Assembly: GCA_050516505.1 (NCBI GenBank)
Contig: CP191518.1
Coordinates: 1,550,001-1,614,000, forward strand
Direction: 5' to 3'
Origin: Scandinavium ludwigii_A
GTDB lineage: Bacteria > Pseudomonadota > Gammaproteobacteria > Enterobacterales > Enterobacteriaceae
Length of the DNA: 64,000 nt
Part shown: positions 9,079 through 17,825 of the stretch, in pieces
Numbering within the stretch: position 1 is the stretch's first letter
Layout: the number at the start of each line of letters is the position of its first letter
The notes under the pieces: generated by a model
The model's database searches: none
What the model saw: the letters and a program-made list of their open reading frames with translations, nothing else
What the model was told of the DNA's origin: nothing
Made by a program: the position numbers and the translations under genes

Positions 9079-9849
9079 ATGTCCTCTGGCAATAATTTAG
9101 TATCAGTGATTATGCCGAGTTATAACTCAGCAAGCACAATTGGCAAAAGTATTGAATCCATAATTAATCAAACTTATCATGATTGGGAATTGTTGATAAC
9201 GGATGACTGTTCCACTGACGATACGATTAATATAGCCACTACATATGCTCAAAAAGATTCACGAATTAAAATTTTTACTAACGAAAAAAATTCAGGTGCT
9301 GCAGTAAGTAGAAATAATTCAATTAAGCATTCCACAGGAGTGTTTCTGGCATTTTTAGATAGTGATGATATTTGGCTTCCCCATAAGCTTGAAAATCAAA
9401 CTAATTTCATGAGTTCTCATGAAAAAATTGTTTTTTCATTCACTGCATATGCTTTAATTGACGATGCTGGGCAGCGAATTGGTAAAACTGTTGATATGCA
9501 AGGTGAAGGACTTCACTTTTCATACAGTGATATGCTTCGTAAGAAAGCAACACTGGGCTGCTCGACTGTAATGTTGAGGAAGTTGTCTTTTGATGATATT
9601 TCAATGCCTCTTATTAGAACTGGACAGGACTACGCCCTCTGGCTGAAACTGTTAAAAACTGGTAAGGATGCGCATCTACTTAATCAAGTACTTACCGAAT
9701 ATCGTATTCTTCCAAATTCAATATCACGCAATAAATTTAAGAAGTGCAAGAGACAGTGGCAAATTTATAGGGAAATAGAAAAATTAAGTTTGCCTGCTGC
9801 AAGTATTTCATTCACATTCTATGCATGGCGGGCAGTATTTAGGCGTTAA
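9079..9849 (+). CDS. Family 2 glycosyltransferase
   Basis: GT-A glycosyltransferase of 256 residues. VSVIMPSYNSASTIGKSIES begins the fold, LLITDDCSTDDT binds the nucleotide, and FLDSDDIWLP is the DXD metal site. An ATG at 9067 is also in frame, but GGAG at 9070-9073 lies five bases before the ATG at 9079, so I take 9079. It is the third and last glycosyltransferase of the O-antigen locus. Three transferases plus the WecA-type initiating enzyme encoded elsewhere would suit a four-sugar repeat. Confidence 0.85.
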   Translation: MSSGNNLVSVIMPSYNSASTIGKSIESIINQTYHDWELLITDDCSTDDTINIATTYAQKDSRIKIFTNEKNSGAAVSRNNSIKHSTGVFLAFLDSDDIWLPHKLENQTNFMSSHEKIVFSFTAYALIDDAGQRIGKTVDMQGEGLHFSYSDMLRKKATLGCSTVMLRKLSFDDISMPLIRTGQDYALWLKLLKTGKDAHLLNQVLTEYRILPNSISRNKFKKCKRQWQIYREIEKLSLPAASISFTFYAWRAVFRR

Positions 9850-9967
9850 CTTTAATCGGGAAAATGTAAGTTCGACTATTCACTTAAGCTTAACCTGAGT
9901 TAACATCTTCACCACATTTCAAGCCACGCACACCCCGCGTGGTGACCACACCTGACAGGAGTATGTA

Positions 9968-11374
9968 ATGTCCAAGCAACAGATCGGCGTCGTCGGTATG
10001 GCAGTGATGGGGCGCAACCTGGCGCTCAACATCGAAAGCCGTGGTTATACCGTCTCCATCTTCAACCGCTCCCGTGAAAAAACTGAAGAAGTGATTGCCG
10101 AGAATCCAGGCAAGAAACTGGCTCCTTTCTTTACGGTGCAGGAATTCGTCGAGTCTCTGGAAACACCACGCCGCATCCTGTTAATGGTGAAGGCGGGCGA
10201 GGGCACGGACAAAGCCATCGAATCGTTGAAGCCTTACCTGGAAAAAGGCGACATCATCATTGAAGGCGGTAACTCCTACTTCCCGGACACCGTACGTCGT
10301 AACCGTGAGCTGTCTGCAGAAGGCTTCAACTTCATCGGTACCGGTGTTTCCGGCGGTGAAGAAGGCGCGCTGAGAGGCCCATCTATCATGCCTGGCGGTC
10401 AGAAAGAAGCTTATGAGCTGGTTGCCCCAATCCTGACCAAAATCGCCGCTGTGGCCGAAGATGGCGAACCGTGCGTAACCTATATCGGTCCAGATGGTGC
10501 GGGTCATTATGTGAAGATGGTCCACAACGGCATCGAATATGGTGATATGCAGCTTATTGCTGAAGCCTATTCTCTGCTGAAAGGCGGCCTGAAGCTCTCT
10601 AACGAAGAGCTGGCGCAGGTCTTCACCGAGTGGAATGACGGCGAGCTGAACAGCTACCTGATCGACATCACCAAAGATATCTTCACTAAAAAAGATGAAG
10701 AAGGGACTTATCTGGTCGATGTGATTCTTGATGAAGCGGCGAACAAAGGTACCGGTAAATGGACCAGCCAGAGCTCCCTGGATCTCGGCGAGCCACTGTC
10801 ACTGATCACTGAATCTGTCTTCGCGCGTTATATCTCTTCTCTGAAAGACCAGCGTGTTGCGGCTTCTAAAGTGCTGACCGGTCCACAGGCAAAACCTGCA
10901 GCCGATAAAGCTGAGTTCGTAGAGAAAGTACGTCGTGCACTCTACCTGGGCAAAATCGTTTCTTACGCGCAGGGCTTCTCTCAGCTGCGTGCTGCGTCCA
11001 ACGAGAACAACTGGGATCTGAACTACGGCGAAATCGCGAAGATTTTCCGTGCAGGTTGCATCATCCGTGCCCAGTTCCTGCAGAAAATTACCGATGCGTA
11101 TGCTGAAAATGCAGACATCGCGAACCTGCTGTTGGCGCCGTACTTCAAGAAAATTGCTGACGACTACCAGCAGGCGCTGCGTGACGTTGTGGCGTATGCG
11201 GTACAGAACGGTATTCCTGTCCCAACCTTCTCGGCTGCCATTGCCTACTACGACAGCTACCGTGCTGAAGTTCTGCCGGCAAACCTGATTCAGGCTCAGC
11301 GTGACTACTTCGGCGCGCACACCTATAAGCGCACTGATAAAGAAGGCGTATTCCATACCGAGTGGATGGAATAA
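9968..11374 (+). CDS. gnd: 6-phosphogluconate dehydrogenase, decarboxylating
   Basis: Gnd oxidises 6-phosphogluconate to ribulose 5-phosphate with NADP in the pentose phosphate pathway. The 468-residue length is standard. The nucleotide-binding segment GVVGMAVMGRNLALN is at the N-terminus, GTGVSGGEEGALRGPS is the substrate loop, and MVHNGIEYGDMQ carries the catalytic Lys/Asn neighbourhood. A strong AGGAG precedes the ATG. The gene is the conserved right flank of the O-antigen cluster, and base composition returns to chromosomal level here. The 118-base gap before it presumably holds the gnd promoter. Confidence 0.97.
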   Translation: MSKQQIGVVGMAVMGRNLALNIESRGYTVSIFNRSREKTEEVIAENPGKKLAPFFTVQEFVESLETPRRILLMVKAGEGTDKAIESLKPYLEKGDIIIEGGNSYFPDTVRRNRELSAEGFNFIGTGVSGGEEGALRGPSIMPGGQKEAYELVAPILTKIAAVAEDGEPCVTYIGPDGAGHYVKMVHNGIEYGDMQLIAEAYSLLKGGLKLSNEELAQVFTEWNDGELNSYLIDITKDIFTKKDEEGTYLVDVILDEAANKGTGKWTSQSSLDLGEPLSLITESVFARYISSLKDQRVAASKVLTGPQAKPAADKAEFVEKVRRALYLGKIVSYAQGFSQLRAASNENNWDLNYGEIAKIFRAGCIIRAQFLQKITDAYAENADIANLLLAPYFKKIADDYQQALRDVVAYAVQNGIPVPTFSAAIAYYDSYRAEVLPANLIQAQRDYFGAHTYKRTDKEGVFHTEWME

Positions 11375-11400
11375 TCTGAATTAAGTTGTGGATGAAATCA

Positions 11401-11430
11401 AACCCGGAGTGATGCCTCCGGGTTTTTTTT
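11401..11430 (+). terminator. Rho-independent terminator after gnd
   Basis: AACCCGGAG (11401-11409) pairs perfectly with CTCCGGGTT (11416-11424), and the stem is followed by T8. Confidence 0.93.
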
Positions 11431-11603
11431 AACCAAAACTTGAGTGATTATTCGAAGTAGTCTGAATGTTGCTGCAACACCAGGCGAATTGAAGGGCTTC
11501 GCCTTGACAGTGCCTTTGCGCTAGAGGTAAAACCCCAACAGCTATTGTTTATCGTGATGGCCAGGTGCCATCTTCACCGTTAACTGAATAAAGTTGCGTT
11601 CTA

Positions 11604-12770
11604 ATGAAAATTACAATTTCCGGTACAGGTTATGTTGGCCTCTCAAACGGCATTCTGATTGCACAGAACCACGAAGTGGTGGCGCTGGATATCGTGCAGG
11701 CCAAAGTGGACATGCTCAATCAGAAGAAATCGCCGATTGCAGATAAAGAGATTGAAGAATACCTGGCTACCAAAACGCTGAATTTCCGCGCTACGACCGA
11801 CAAGCAGGATGCCTATCGTGATGCAGATTATGTGATCATCGCGACCCCGACGGATTACGACCCGAAGACCAACTACTTCAACACCTCGAGTGTTGAAGCC
11901 GTCATTCGTGACGTGGTGGAATTCAATCCAAATGCGGTGATGATCATCAAATCCACTATCCCGGTGGGTTTCACGCAGTCGATTAAAGATGAGCTGGGTA
12001 TCGACAATGTGATTTTCTCGCCGGAATTCCTGCGTGAAGGCCGTGCGTTGTACGACAACCTGCATCCATCGCGTATCGTGATCGGTGAGCGCTCTGAACG
12101 CGCAGAACGCTTTGCCGCTCTGTTGCAGGAAGGTGCTATTAAAGAAAACATCCCGACACTGTTCACCGATTCAACCGAAGCTGAAGCTATTAAGCTGTTC
12201 GCTAATACCTATCTGGCGATGCGCGTGGCGTACTTCAATGAGCTGGACAGCTATGCCGAAAGTTTAGGGCTCGATAGCCGCCAGATCATCGAAGGCGTAA
12301 GTCTCGACCCACGCATTGGCAACCATTACAACAATCCGTCATTTGGCTACGGCGGCTACTGTCTACCTAAAGATACCAAACAGCTGCTGGCTAACTACCA
12401 GTCAGTGCCGAATAACCTGATTTCGGCGATCGTTGATGCTAACCGTACGCGCAAAGATTTTGTCGCGGATTCTATTCTGGCGCGTAAACCGAAAGTCGTT
12501 GGCGTATATCGTCTGATCATGAAGAGTGGCTCTGATAACTTCCGCGCCTCTTCAATTCAGGGGATCATGAAGCGCATCAAAGCCAAAGGCGTGCAGGTGA
12601 TCATCTATGAACCAGTGATGCAAGAAGATGAGTTCTTCCACTCGCGTGTGGTTCGCGACCTGGAGGCGTTTAAGCAGGAAGCCGATGTGATTATCTCCAA
12701 CCGCATGGCGGAAGAGCTCGCAGATGTGGCGGATAAAGTGTATACCCGCGATCTGTTCGGTAACGACTAA
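11604..12770 (+). CDS. ugd: UDP-glucose 6-dehydrogenase
   Basis: Ugd oxidises UDP-glucose to UDP-glucuronate, a precursor for acidic polysaccharides and lipid A aminoarabinose. It has 388 residues, the usual length. The N-terminal GTGYVGLSNG is the NAD-binding loop, and GGYCLPKDTKQ holds the catalytic cysteine. The divergent downstream neighbour is a UDP-glucuronate epimerase, so both enzymes feed the glucuronate/galacturonate pool. The 229-base upstream gap contains TTGACA at 11503-11508, a possible -35 element, but I cannot fix a -10. Confidence 0.96.
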   Translation: MKITISGTGYVGLSNGILIAQNHEVVALDIVQAKVDMLNQKKSPIADKEIEEYLATKTLNFRATTDKQDAYRDADYVIIATPTDYDPKTNYFNTSSVEAVIRDVVEFNPNAVMIIKSTIPVGFTQSIKDELGIDNVIFSPEFLREGRALYDNLHPSRIVIGERSERAERFAALLQEGAIKENIPTLFTDSTEAEAIKLFANTYLAMRVAYFNELDSYAESLGLDSRQIIEGVSLDPRIGNHYNNPSFGYGGYCLPKDTKQLLANYQSVPNNLISAIVDANRTRKDFVADSILARKPKVVGVYRLIMKSGSDNFRASSIQGIMKRIKAKGVQVIIYEPVMQEDEFFHSRVVRDLEAFKQEADVIISNRMAEELADVADKVYTRDLFGND

Positions 12771-12790
12771 GCGCGAGCAGTGCTGATATC

Positions 12791-12818
12791 AAAAAGGCCC
12801 TCATCTGAGGGCCTTTTT
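12791..12818. terminator. Bidirectional terminator between ugd and the epimerase gene
   Basis: AAAAAGGCCCTCA and TGAGGGCCTTTTT form a perfect palindrome with A and T runs on both sides, so it can serve both converging genes. Confidence 0.93.
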
Positions 12819-12843
12819 GTTGCTGGCGTAACGCTAAACGGGA

Positions 12844-13848
12844 TTAGACGTTATAGAATCCGCGGTACCAGTCAACGAAGTTTTTCACCCCGTCTTTCAC
12901 CGTGGTTTCTGGCTTGAAGCCAGTCACGTCTTGTAAGGGCTGCGTATCCGCGCTGGTTTCCAGAACGTCACCCGGCTGTACCGGCATCATGTTCTTCTCG
13001 GCTTCAGTGCCGAGTGCCTCTTCAAGGGCCGTAATGTAATCCATCAACTCAACCGGTGAGCTGTTACCGATGTTATAGACACGGTACGGTGCGGAGCTGC
13101 TTGCAGCCGATCCGGTTTCAACCGTCCAGTTGGCATCCGGCTGAGGGATAACGTCCTGCAGACGAATAATCGCTTCCGCAATATCATCGATATAAGTGAA
13201 GTCGCGTTTCATCTTGCCGTAGTTATAGACATCGATGCTTTTGCCTTCGATCATGGCTTTGGTGAATTTAAACAGTGCCATGTCCGGGCGACCCCACGGG
13301 CCGTAGACGGTGAAGAAACGCAGGCCGGTGGTGGGCAAACCGTAAAGATGGGCATATGTATGCGACATCAGCTCGTTGGCTTTTTTGGTTGCCGCATACA
13401 AAGATACTGGGTGATCAACAGAATCTTCGGTCGAGAACGGCATCTTGCGATTCAGGCCGTAGACCGAGCTGGATGAGGCATACAGCAGATGCTGCACCTT
13501 GTTATGGCGGCAGCCTTCAAGCACGTTCATATGACCAATCAGGTTGGCATCTGCATAGGCGTGTGGGTTTTCCAGCGAATAACGCACACCAGCCTGTGCG
13601 GCGAGGTGAATCACACGATCAAATTTCTCGTCAGCAAAAAGGCTTGCCATCGCGGCGCGGTCAGCCAAATCGATTTTATGGAAGCTGAAACCTGGCTTCT
13701 GCAGCAGGTCAAGACGCGCCTGTTTCAGGTTAACGTCGTAGTAGTCGTTGAGATTATCAATCCCCACCACCTGATGGCCAGCTTGTAGTAGACGCTCGCT
13801 GACATGGAAGCCGATAAAACCGGCGGCGCCGGTAACCAGGTATTTCAT
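12844..13848 (-). CDS. uge: UDP-glucuronate 4-epimerase
   Basis: This 334-residue SDR epimerase interconverts UDP-glucuronate and UDP-galacturonate. TGAAGFIGFHVSERLL is the NAD-binding start. SSSSVYG followed by YAATKKANE gives the catalytic Ser and YxxxK. DNLNDYYDVNLKQARL and GPWGRPDMALFKFTK are typical of the Uge/Gla/LpsL group rather than of GalE. It converges on ugd, whose product is its substrate. The galacturonate could go to LPS core or to either polysaccharide in this window. A possible RcsAB box lies about 150 bases upstream. Confidence 0.9.
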   Translation of the reverse strand: MKYLVTGAAGFIGFHVSERLLQAGHQVVGIDNLNDYYDVNLKQARLDLLQKPGFSFHKIDLADRAAMASLFADEKFDRVIHLAAQAGVRYSLENPHAYADANLIGHMNVLEGCRHNKVQHLLYASSSSVYGLNRKMPFSTEDSVDHPVSLYAATKKANELMSHTYAHLYGLPTTGLRFFTVYGPWGRPDMALFKFTKAMIEGKSIDVYNYGKMKRDFTYIDDIAEAIIRLQDVIPQPDANWTVETGSAASSSAPYRVYNIGNSSPVELMDYITALEEALGTEAEKNMMPVQPGDVLETSADTQPLQDVTGFKPETTVKDGVKNFVDWYRGFYNV

Positions 13849-13992
13849 CTTTTTTCCTCAAATTTTGACCAGAAATGCATCAGTTGGGCTCTGGCATAAC
13901 TGAAAGCAAAATCATACCGTTAGCTGGCGCAAAAAGATAATCGTTATCTACAATTAGGCTAGCCTGTTTTTTTGGTCATTTATCGGGACTTC

Positions 13993-14006
13993 GGGCATTA
14001 TTCTTA
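13993..14006 (-). promoter_or_regulatory. Possible RcsAB box upstream of the epimerase gene
   Basis: On the minus strand the sequence TAAGAATAATGCCC matches the RcsAB consensus TRVGAAWAWTSYGV at 13 of 14 positions. It lies 145 bases upstream of the epimerase start and 74 bases upstream of wzzB on the other strand, so it could act on either gene. Confidence 0.4.
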
Positions 14007-14079
14007 TAGTAATTCTTATGCACGTGGGTAGACTATTCGCCCTTGTGGGCTTTTCTTTAATTGTGTAGCTAAGGTTTGT

Positions 14080-15084
14080 ATGACACAGGACAATAATAAA
14101 AGTTTTACCGGTCACAGCAGCGAGCCGGAGCCGATTGATTTGATCGACTTGCTGGTACAAGTCTGGCGTGGGAAGGTCACCATCATTGTGTGTGTGATTG
14201 TCGCCATCCTGCTTGCTGTAGGCTACATCATGATTGCTAAAGAGAAATGGACCTCTACGGCCTTGATAACACAGCCTGATATCGGGCAAGTGTCCAGCTA
14301 TTCCAACGCCATGAACATTTTGTATGGCGGCAACGCGCCTTCAGTGAATGCTATTCAACAGGATTTCATCACCCGTTTTAACTCTTCTTTTTCAGCCCTC
14401 TCCGAGTCGCTGGATAACAAGGACGAGCCTGAGAAACTGGATATTGAAGCCGCAGTGAAAGGCCAGAACCTGCCGCTGCGCGTGTCTTACACTGCGCACA
14501 CTGCAGAGGAAGCACGACAGATTCTGGCGAAGTACATTCAGCGGGTTGACGATGATGTCGCAAAAGCAGTGGAAGGCGACCTCAAATCAAACATCGCCTC
14601 CCGTAAGAACGATCTGGAGCTGTCTCTGACCACCAAGGAAAAAGTGGCGGCCGAGCAGAAAGCGTTGCGGATCGCGCAAATCAACCAGGCACTGACTGTA
14701 GCCGTACAGTCAAAGATCAAGCTGCCTCAGGTTCAGCAGGCAGAACAGGTTTCTCAGGACACCATGTTCATGTTAGGCAGTGATGCGCTGAGTTCGATGG
14801 TGAAAAATGAGGGAACGCGACCGCTTGCCTTCCCGGAAAGCTACTATCAGACGCGTCAAACTTTACTTGATATCAACAACCTGATGACCGGTGGCAAAGA
14901 CGATCAGCCTAAAGTGAACAATATTCACGCTTATCGTTACGTGATGAAGCCAACGCTCCCGTTCCGTCGCGACAGTCCAAAGCGTGCCATTATTCTGGTA
15001 CTCGCGGTTCTGTTAGGTGGGATGGTCGGTGCCGGTGTAGTGCTGGGTCGTAACGCACTGCGTAACTATCAGCCGAAAGCCTGA
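14080..15084 (+). CDS. wzzB: O-antigen chain length determinant (Wzz, PCP-1)
   Basis: WzzB sets the modal length of O-antigen made by Wzy. It has 334 residues with the PCP layout: a short cytoplasmic N-terminus, a membrane segment near residues 33-52 (IIVCVIVAILLAVGYIMIA), a long periplasmic helical domain, and a C-terminal membrane segment near residue 305. The proline-rich PTLPFRRDSPKRAI just before the second membrane segment is the family signature. The AAGG Shine-Dalgarno lies eight bases upstream. It stands alone between divergent uge and the convergent his operon, as in related genera. Confidence 0.95.
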   Translation: MTQDNNKSFTGHSSEPEPIDLIDLLVQVWRGKVTIIVCVIVAILLAVGYIMIAKEKWTSTALITQPDIGQVSSYSNAMNILYGGNAPSVNAIQQDFITRFNSSFSALSESLDNKDEPEKLDIEAAVKGQNLPLRVSYTAHTAEEARQILAKYIQRVDDDVAKAVEGDLKSNIASRKNDLELSLTTKEKVAAEQKALRIAQINQALTVAVQSKIKLPQVQQAEQVSQDTMFMLGSDALSSMVKNEGTRPLAFPESYYQTRQTLLDINNLMTGGKDDQPKVNNIHAYRYVMKPTLPFRRDSPKRAIILVLAVLLGGMVGAGVVLGRNALRNYQPKA

Positions 15085-15100
15085 ACCGTCTTTCGACAAT

Positions 15101-15132
15101 AAAAAACCGGGCCATCTGAGCCCGGTTTTTTT
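15101..15132. terminator. Bidirectional terminator between wzzB and the his operon
   Basis: AACCGGGC and GCCCGGTT form a stem with A6 on the left and T7 on the right, and can end both wzzB and the converging his transcript. Confidence 0.93.
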
Positions 15133-15146
15133 ATGCCTGTTTTAAA

Positions 15147-15746
15147 TTACTGATGACGTTTGCGCAGGTTCTCAATCACCGTCGTTAAGTCCAACTCTTG
15201 ATCCTGCAGTAGAACCAGCAGGTGATACATCAGGTCAGAGGCTTCGTTGGTCAGTTCATGACGGTCATTAACGGTGGCGGCCAACGCGGTTTCCACGCCT
15301 TCCTCACCGACTTTTTGTGCGATGCGCTTCGTTCCGCTGGCGTACAATTTCGCCGTGTAGGAGCTTTCAGGGTCGGCAGTTTTACGTTCAGCCAGCAGTT
15401 GCTCGAGCTGATACAGGAATAACCACTGGTGACCCGTTTCGCCGAAGCAGCTTGAGGTGCCTTTATGGCAGGTTGGGCCAATTGGGTTTACCAGCACCAG
15501 CAGGGTGTCGTTATCACAGTCCGGGGTGATGCTGACGACATTAAGGAAATGGCCGGACGTTTCACCTTTGGTCCACAAGCGCTGTTTGGTGCGTGAGTAA
15601 AACGTCACTTTGCCGCTTTGCTCGGTGACGGCCAACGCGTCCGGATTCATATAACCCAGCATCAGGACTTCACCGGATACCGCATGTTGCACGATGGCGG
15701 GCATCAGTCCGTCGGTTTTTTCCCAGTCCAGCTGTTCCGTTAACAT
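15147..15746 (-). CDS. hisI: Phosphoribosyl-AMP cyclohydrolase / phosphoribosyl-ATP pyrophosphatase
   Basis: Bifunctional HisIE performs steps 2 and 3 of histidine synthesis. The N-terminal cyclohydrolase domain (about residues 1-115) shows SRTKQRLWTKGETSGH and DCDNDTLL with the Zn-binding acidic and Cys residues (GPTCHKG). The C-terminal pyrophosphatase domain carries KVGEEGVETALAA. At 199 residues it is close to the family norm. It is the last gene of the his operon and overlaps hisF by seven bases. Confidence 0.97.
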   Translation of the reverse strand: MLTEQLDWEKTDGLMPAIVQHAVSGEVLMLGYMNPDALAVTEQSGKVTFYSRTKQRLWTKGETSGHFLNVVSITPDCDNDTLLVLVNPIGPTCHKGTSSCFGETGHQWLFLYQLEQLLAERKTADPESSYTAKLYASGTKRIAQKVGEEGVETALAATVNDRHELTNEASDLMYHLLVLLQDQELDLTTVIENLRKRHQ

Positions 15747-16516
15747 ACTCTGATCTCCACGCCCTGAGTCGCCAGGTACGCTTTTAATTCGCCAATATTA
15801 ATAATTTGCTTGTGGAACACCGACGCCGCTAGTGCACCATCAACGTCTGCATCGCGGAAGGCTTCGAGGAAATGTTCCATCGTCCCTGCACCGCCGGAGG
15901 CAATCATTGGTACGCGGCACACGTCACGCACTTTTTTGAGTTGCGCAAGGTCATAACCGTTGCGCACGCCGTCCTGGTTCATCATGTTCAACACGATTTC
16001 ACCGGCGCCGCGCTTTTGCACTTCCTGCACCCAGTCAAGGGTTTCCCATTGCGTCACTCGGGTACGGTTTTCGTCACCTGTGTATTGATTGACGTGATAC
16101 TTCCCACTGTCAGCGTCGAACCAGGTATCAATGCCGACGACGATGCACTGCACGCCAAAGCGATCTGCCAGACGGGTGATCAGCTCAGGCTCTGCGAGAG
16201 CAGGGGAGTTAACCGATATTTTGTCCGCGCCAAACGACAGAATTTTGGCTGCGTCGTCTACGGATTTGATCCCACCGGCCACGCAGAAGGGGATATCGAT
16301 GACTTCTGCCACGCGTGACACCCAGCTTTTATCCACCACGCGCCCATCACTGGAAGCGGTAATGTCATAGAACACCAGCTCATCAGCGCCTTCCTCAGCG
16401 TAGCGTTTTGCCAGCGGGACGATATCGCCGATGATTTCGTGATTGCGAAACTGCACGCCTTTCACTACCTGACCATCACGCACGTCAAGACAAGGGATTA
16501 TCCGTTTTGCCAGCAT
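15740..16516 (-). CDS. hisF: Imidazole glycerol phosphate synthase, cyclase subunit
   Basis: HisF is the TIM-barrel synthase half of IGP synthase. It uses ammonia from HisH to form imidazole glycerol phosphate and AICAR. The length is 258 residues. The first strand IIPCLDVRDGQVVKG contains the catalytic Asp, and the second Asp is in VVGIDTW. IASGGAGTMEHF is a phosphate-binding loop. It overlaps the end of hisA by 19 bases. Confidence 0.97.
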   Translation of the reverse strand: MLAKRIIPCLDVRDGQVVKGVQFRNHEIIGDIVPLAKRYAEEGADELVFYDITASSDGRVVDKSWVSRVAEVIDIPFCVAGGIKSVDDAAKILSFGADKISVNSPALAEPELITRLADRFGVQCIVVGIDTWFDADSGKYHVNQYTGDENRTRVTQWETLDWVQEVQKRGAGEIVLNMMNQDGVRNGYDLAQLKKVRDVCRVPMIASGGAGTMEHFLEAFRDADVDGALAASVFHKQIINIGELKAYLATQGVEIRVC

Positions 16517-17235
16517 TGGATGGCCTCCGTTACGTTGAATTTACCTTCCAGCAGCGCGCGTCCGACAATCACCCCGCGAACACCCGTCCCGCGCAGGGCG
16601 GCGATGTCTTCGAGGCCGCCAATGCCGCCGGAAGACTGAAAGGCCACCTGCGGATAGCGGGCGCACACTTCGTCATACAGCGAAACGTTGGAGCCGGCCA
16701 GCGTGCCATCGCGTGAAATATCGGTGCACAGCACGTGCGTCAGTCCGACGGGCAAGTAGGTTTCGACCAGCTCTTCCAGCGTCACGCCGGAGTTTTCCTG
16801 CCAGCCGCTGACCGCGACCTGTTTGGTGCCCTGGTCATCAATACGGACATCCAGCGCCAGGACCAGTTTTTCCGCGCCAAAACGTGTAAACCAGGTTTTC
16901 ACGATTTCAGGTGATTTTACCGCAGTAGAGCCAATCACCACGCGAGCAACGCCTGCGTCTAACAGGGCCGCCACGTCTTCTTCGGTCCGAATTCCACCGC
17001 CGACTTGCACGGGAACATTCACACCCGCCACCAGGGTTTTGATCAGTGGGATCTGACGTTTTGCTGGGTCTTTCGCCCCGGTGAGATCGACGAGATGCAG
17101 TACTTCCGCGCCCTGCGCGGCGTACTCTTGCAAACGCGGAAGCGGGTCGCTGCCGTAATCACGCTGCTGGCCGTAGTCACCCTGATGGAGGCGGACGACG
17201 GTGCCGTCAATTAAATCTAAAGCTGGAATGATCAT
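16498..17235 (-). CDS. hisA: Phosphoribosylformimino-5-aminoimidazole carboxamide ribotide isomerase
   Basis: HisA is the fourth-step isomerase, a 245-residue TIM barrel related to HisF. IIPALDLIDGTVVRL carries the catalytic Asp, and QVGGGIRTEED and QSSGGIGG are phosphate-binding loops. The ATG at 17235 is preceded by an in-frame GTG at 17238, but the ATG gives the usual length and a TGATG overlap with the hisH stop, so I take it. Confidence 0.97.
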   Translation of the reverse strand: MIIPALDLIDGTVVRLHQGDYGQQRDYGSDPLPRLQEYAAQGAEVLHLVDLTGAKDPAKRQIPLIKTLVAGVNVPVQVGGGIRTEEDVAALLDAGVARVVIGSTAVKSPEIVKTWFTRFGAEKLVLALDVRIDDQGTKQVAVSGWQENSGVTLEELVETYLPVGLTHVLCTDISRDGTLAGSNVSLYDEVCARYPQVAFQSSGGIGGLEDIAALRGTGVRGVIVGRALLEGKFNVTEAIQCWQNG

Positions 17236-17825
17236 CACATCTCCAGGAAGTTTTTCAGCAGCTGAGCACCGGCTGCGCCAGAGCGTTCAGGGTGAAACTG
17301 CACGCCGTAGAAGTTGTCTTTTTGCACCGCGGCGGTAAACGCTTCGCCGTAGTTGCACTGGGCGATGGTCCAGGGATTAACCGGCATCGCGTAGCTGTGA
17401 ACGAAATAGAAGTACGCGCCGTCTTCAATACCGCGGAACAGGCGGTCACCGGCTTTTGGGTAAACACGGTTCCAGCCCATGTGCGGCAAGGGCAGGCCGA
17501 AATCGGTCATTTTCGGGATGTCCTGCTCGATGATGCCAATCATGTCGACGCCGTTAGACTCTTCGCTGCGACGGCCCAGCAGCTGCATTCCGAGGCAAAT
17601 CCCCAGCACCGGCTGGGTACAGGCTTTGACCAGCTCGATGAGCTCACGCTCACGAAGTTGATCCATCGCCGCCTGAGCCGTGCCAACGCCCGGCAGAAAC
17701 AGTTTGTCTGCACGCAGTACGATATCCGGGTCACGGCTGACCACCGGCTCGTAGCCATGACGGAGAATCGCCGACCGCACCGAATTCAGATTGGCGCAGC
17801 CGGTATCAAGGATAACGACGTTCAT
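17235..17825 (-). CDS. hisH: Imidazole glycerol phosphate synthase, glutamine amidotransferase subunit
   Basis: HisH hydrolyses glutamine to feed ammonia to HisF. It has 196 residues. LGICLGMQLLG holds the nucleophilic cysteine, and VQFHPERSG the catalytic His and Glu. The ATG at 17825 overlaps the hisB stop as TGATG; an in-frame GTG directly before it is a less likely start. Confidence 0.97.
   Translation of the reverse strand: MNVVILDTGCANLNSVRSAILRHGYEPVVSRDPDIVLRADKLFLPGVGTAQAAMDQLRERELIELVKACTQPVLGICLGMQLLGRRSEESNGVDMIGIIEQDIPKMTDFGLPLPHMGWNRVYPKAGDRLFRGIEDGAYFYFVHSYAMPVNPWTIAQCNYGEAFTAAVQKDNFYGVQFHPERSGAAGAQLLKNFLEM

Noticed and set aside
14003..14020. CTTATA/CTTATG direct repeat upstream of wzzB as a PmrA box
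   Set aside because: The hexamer spacing is 12 bases from start to start instead of 11, and the match to CTTAAT-type half-sites is weak.
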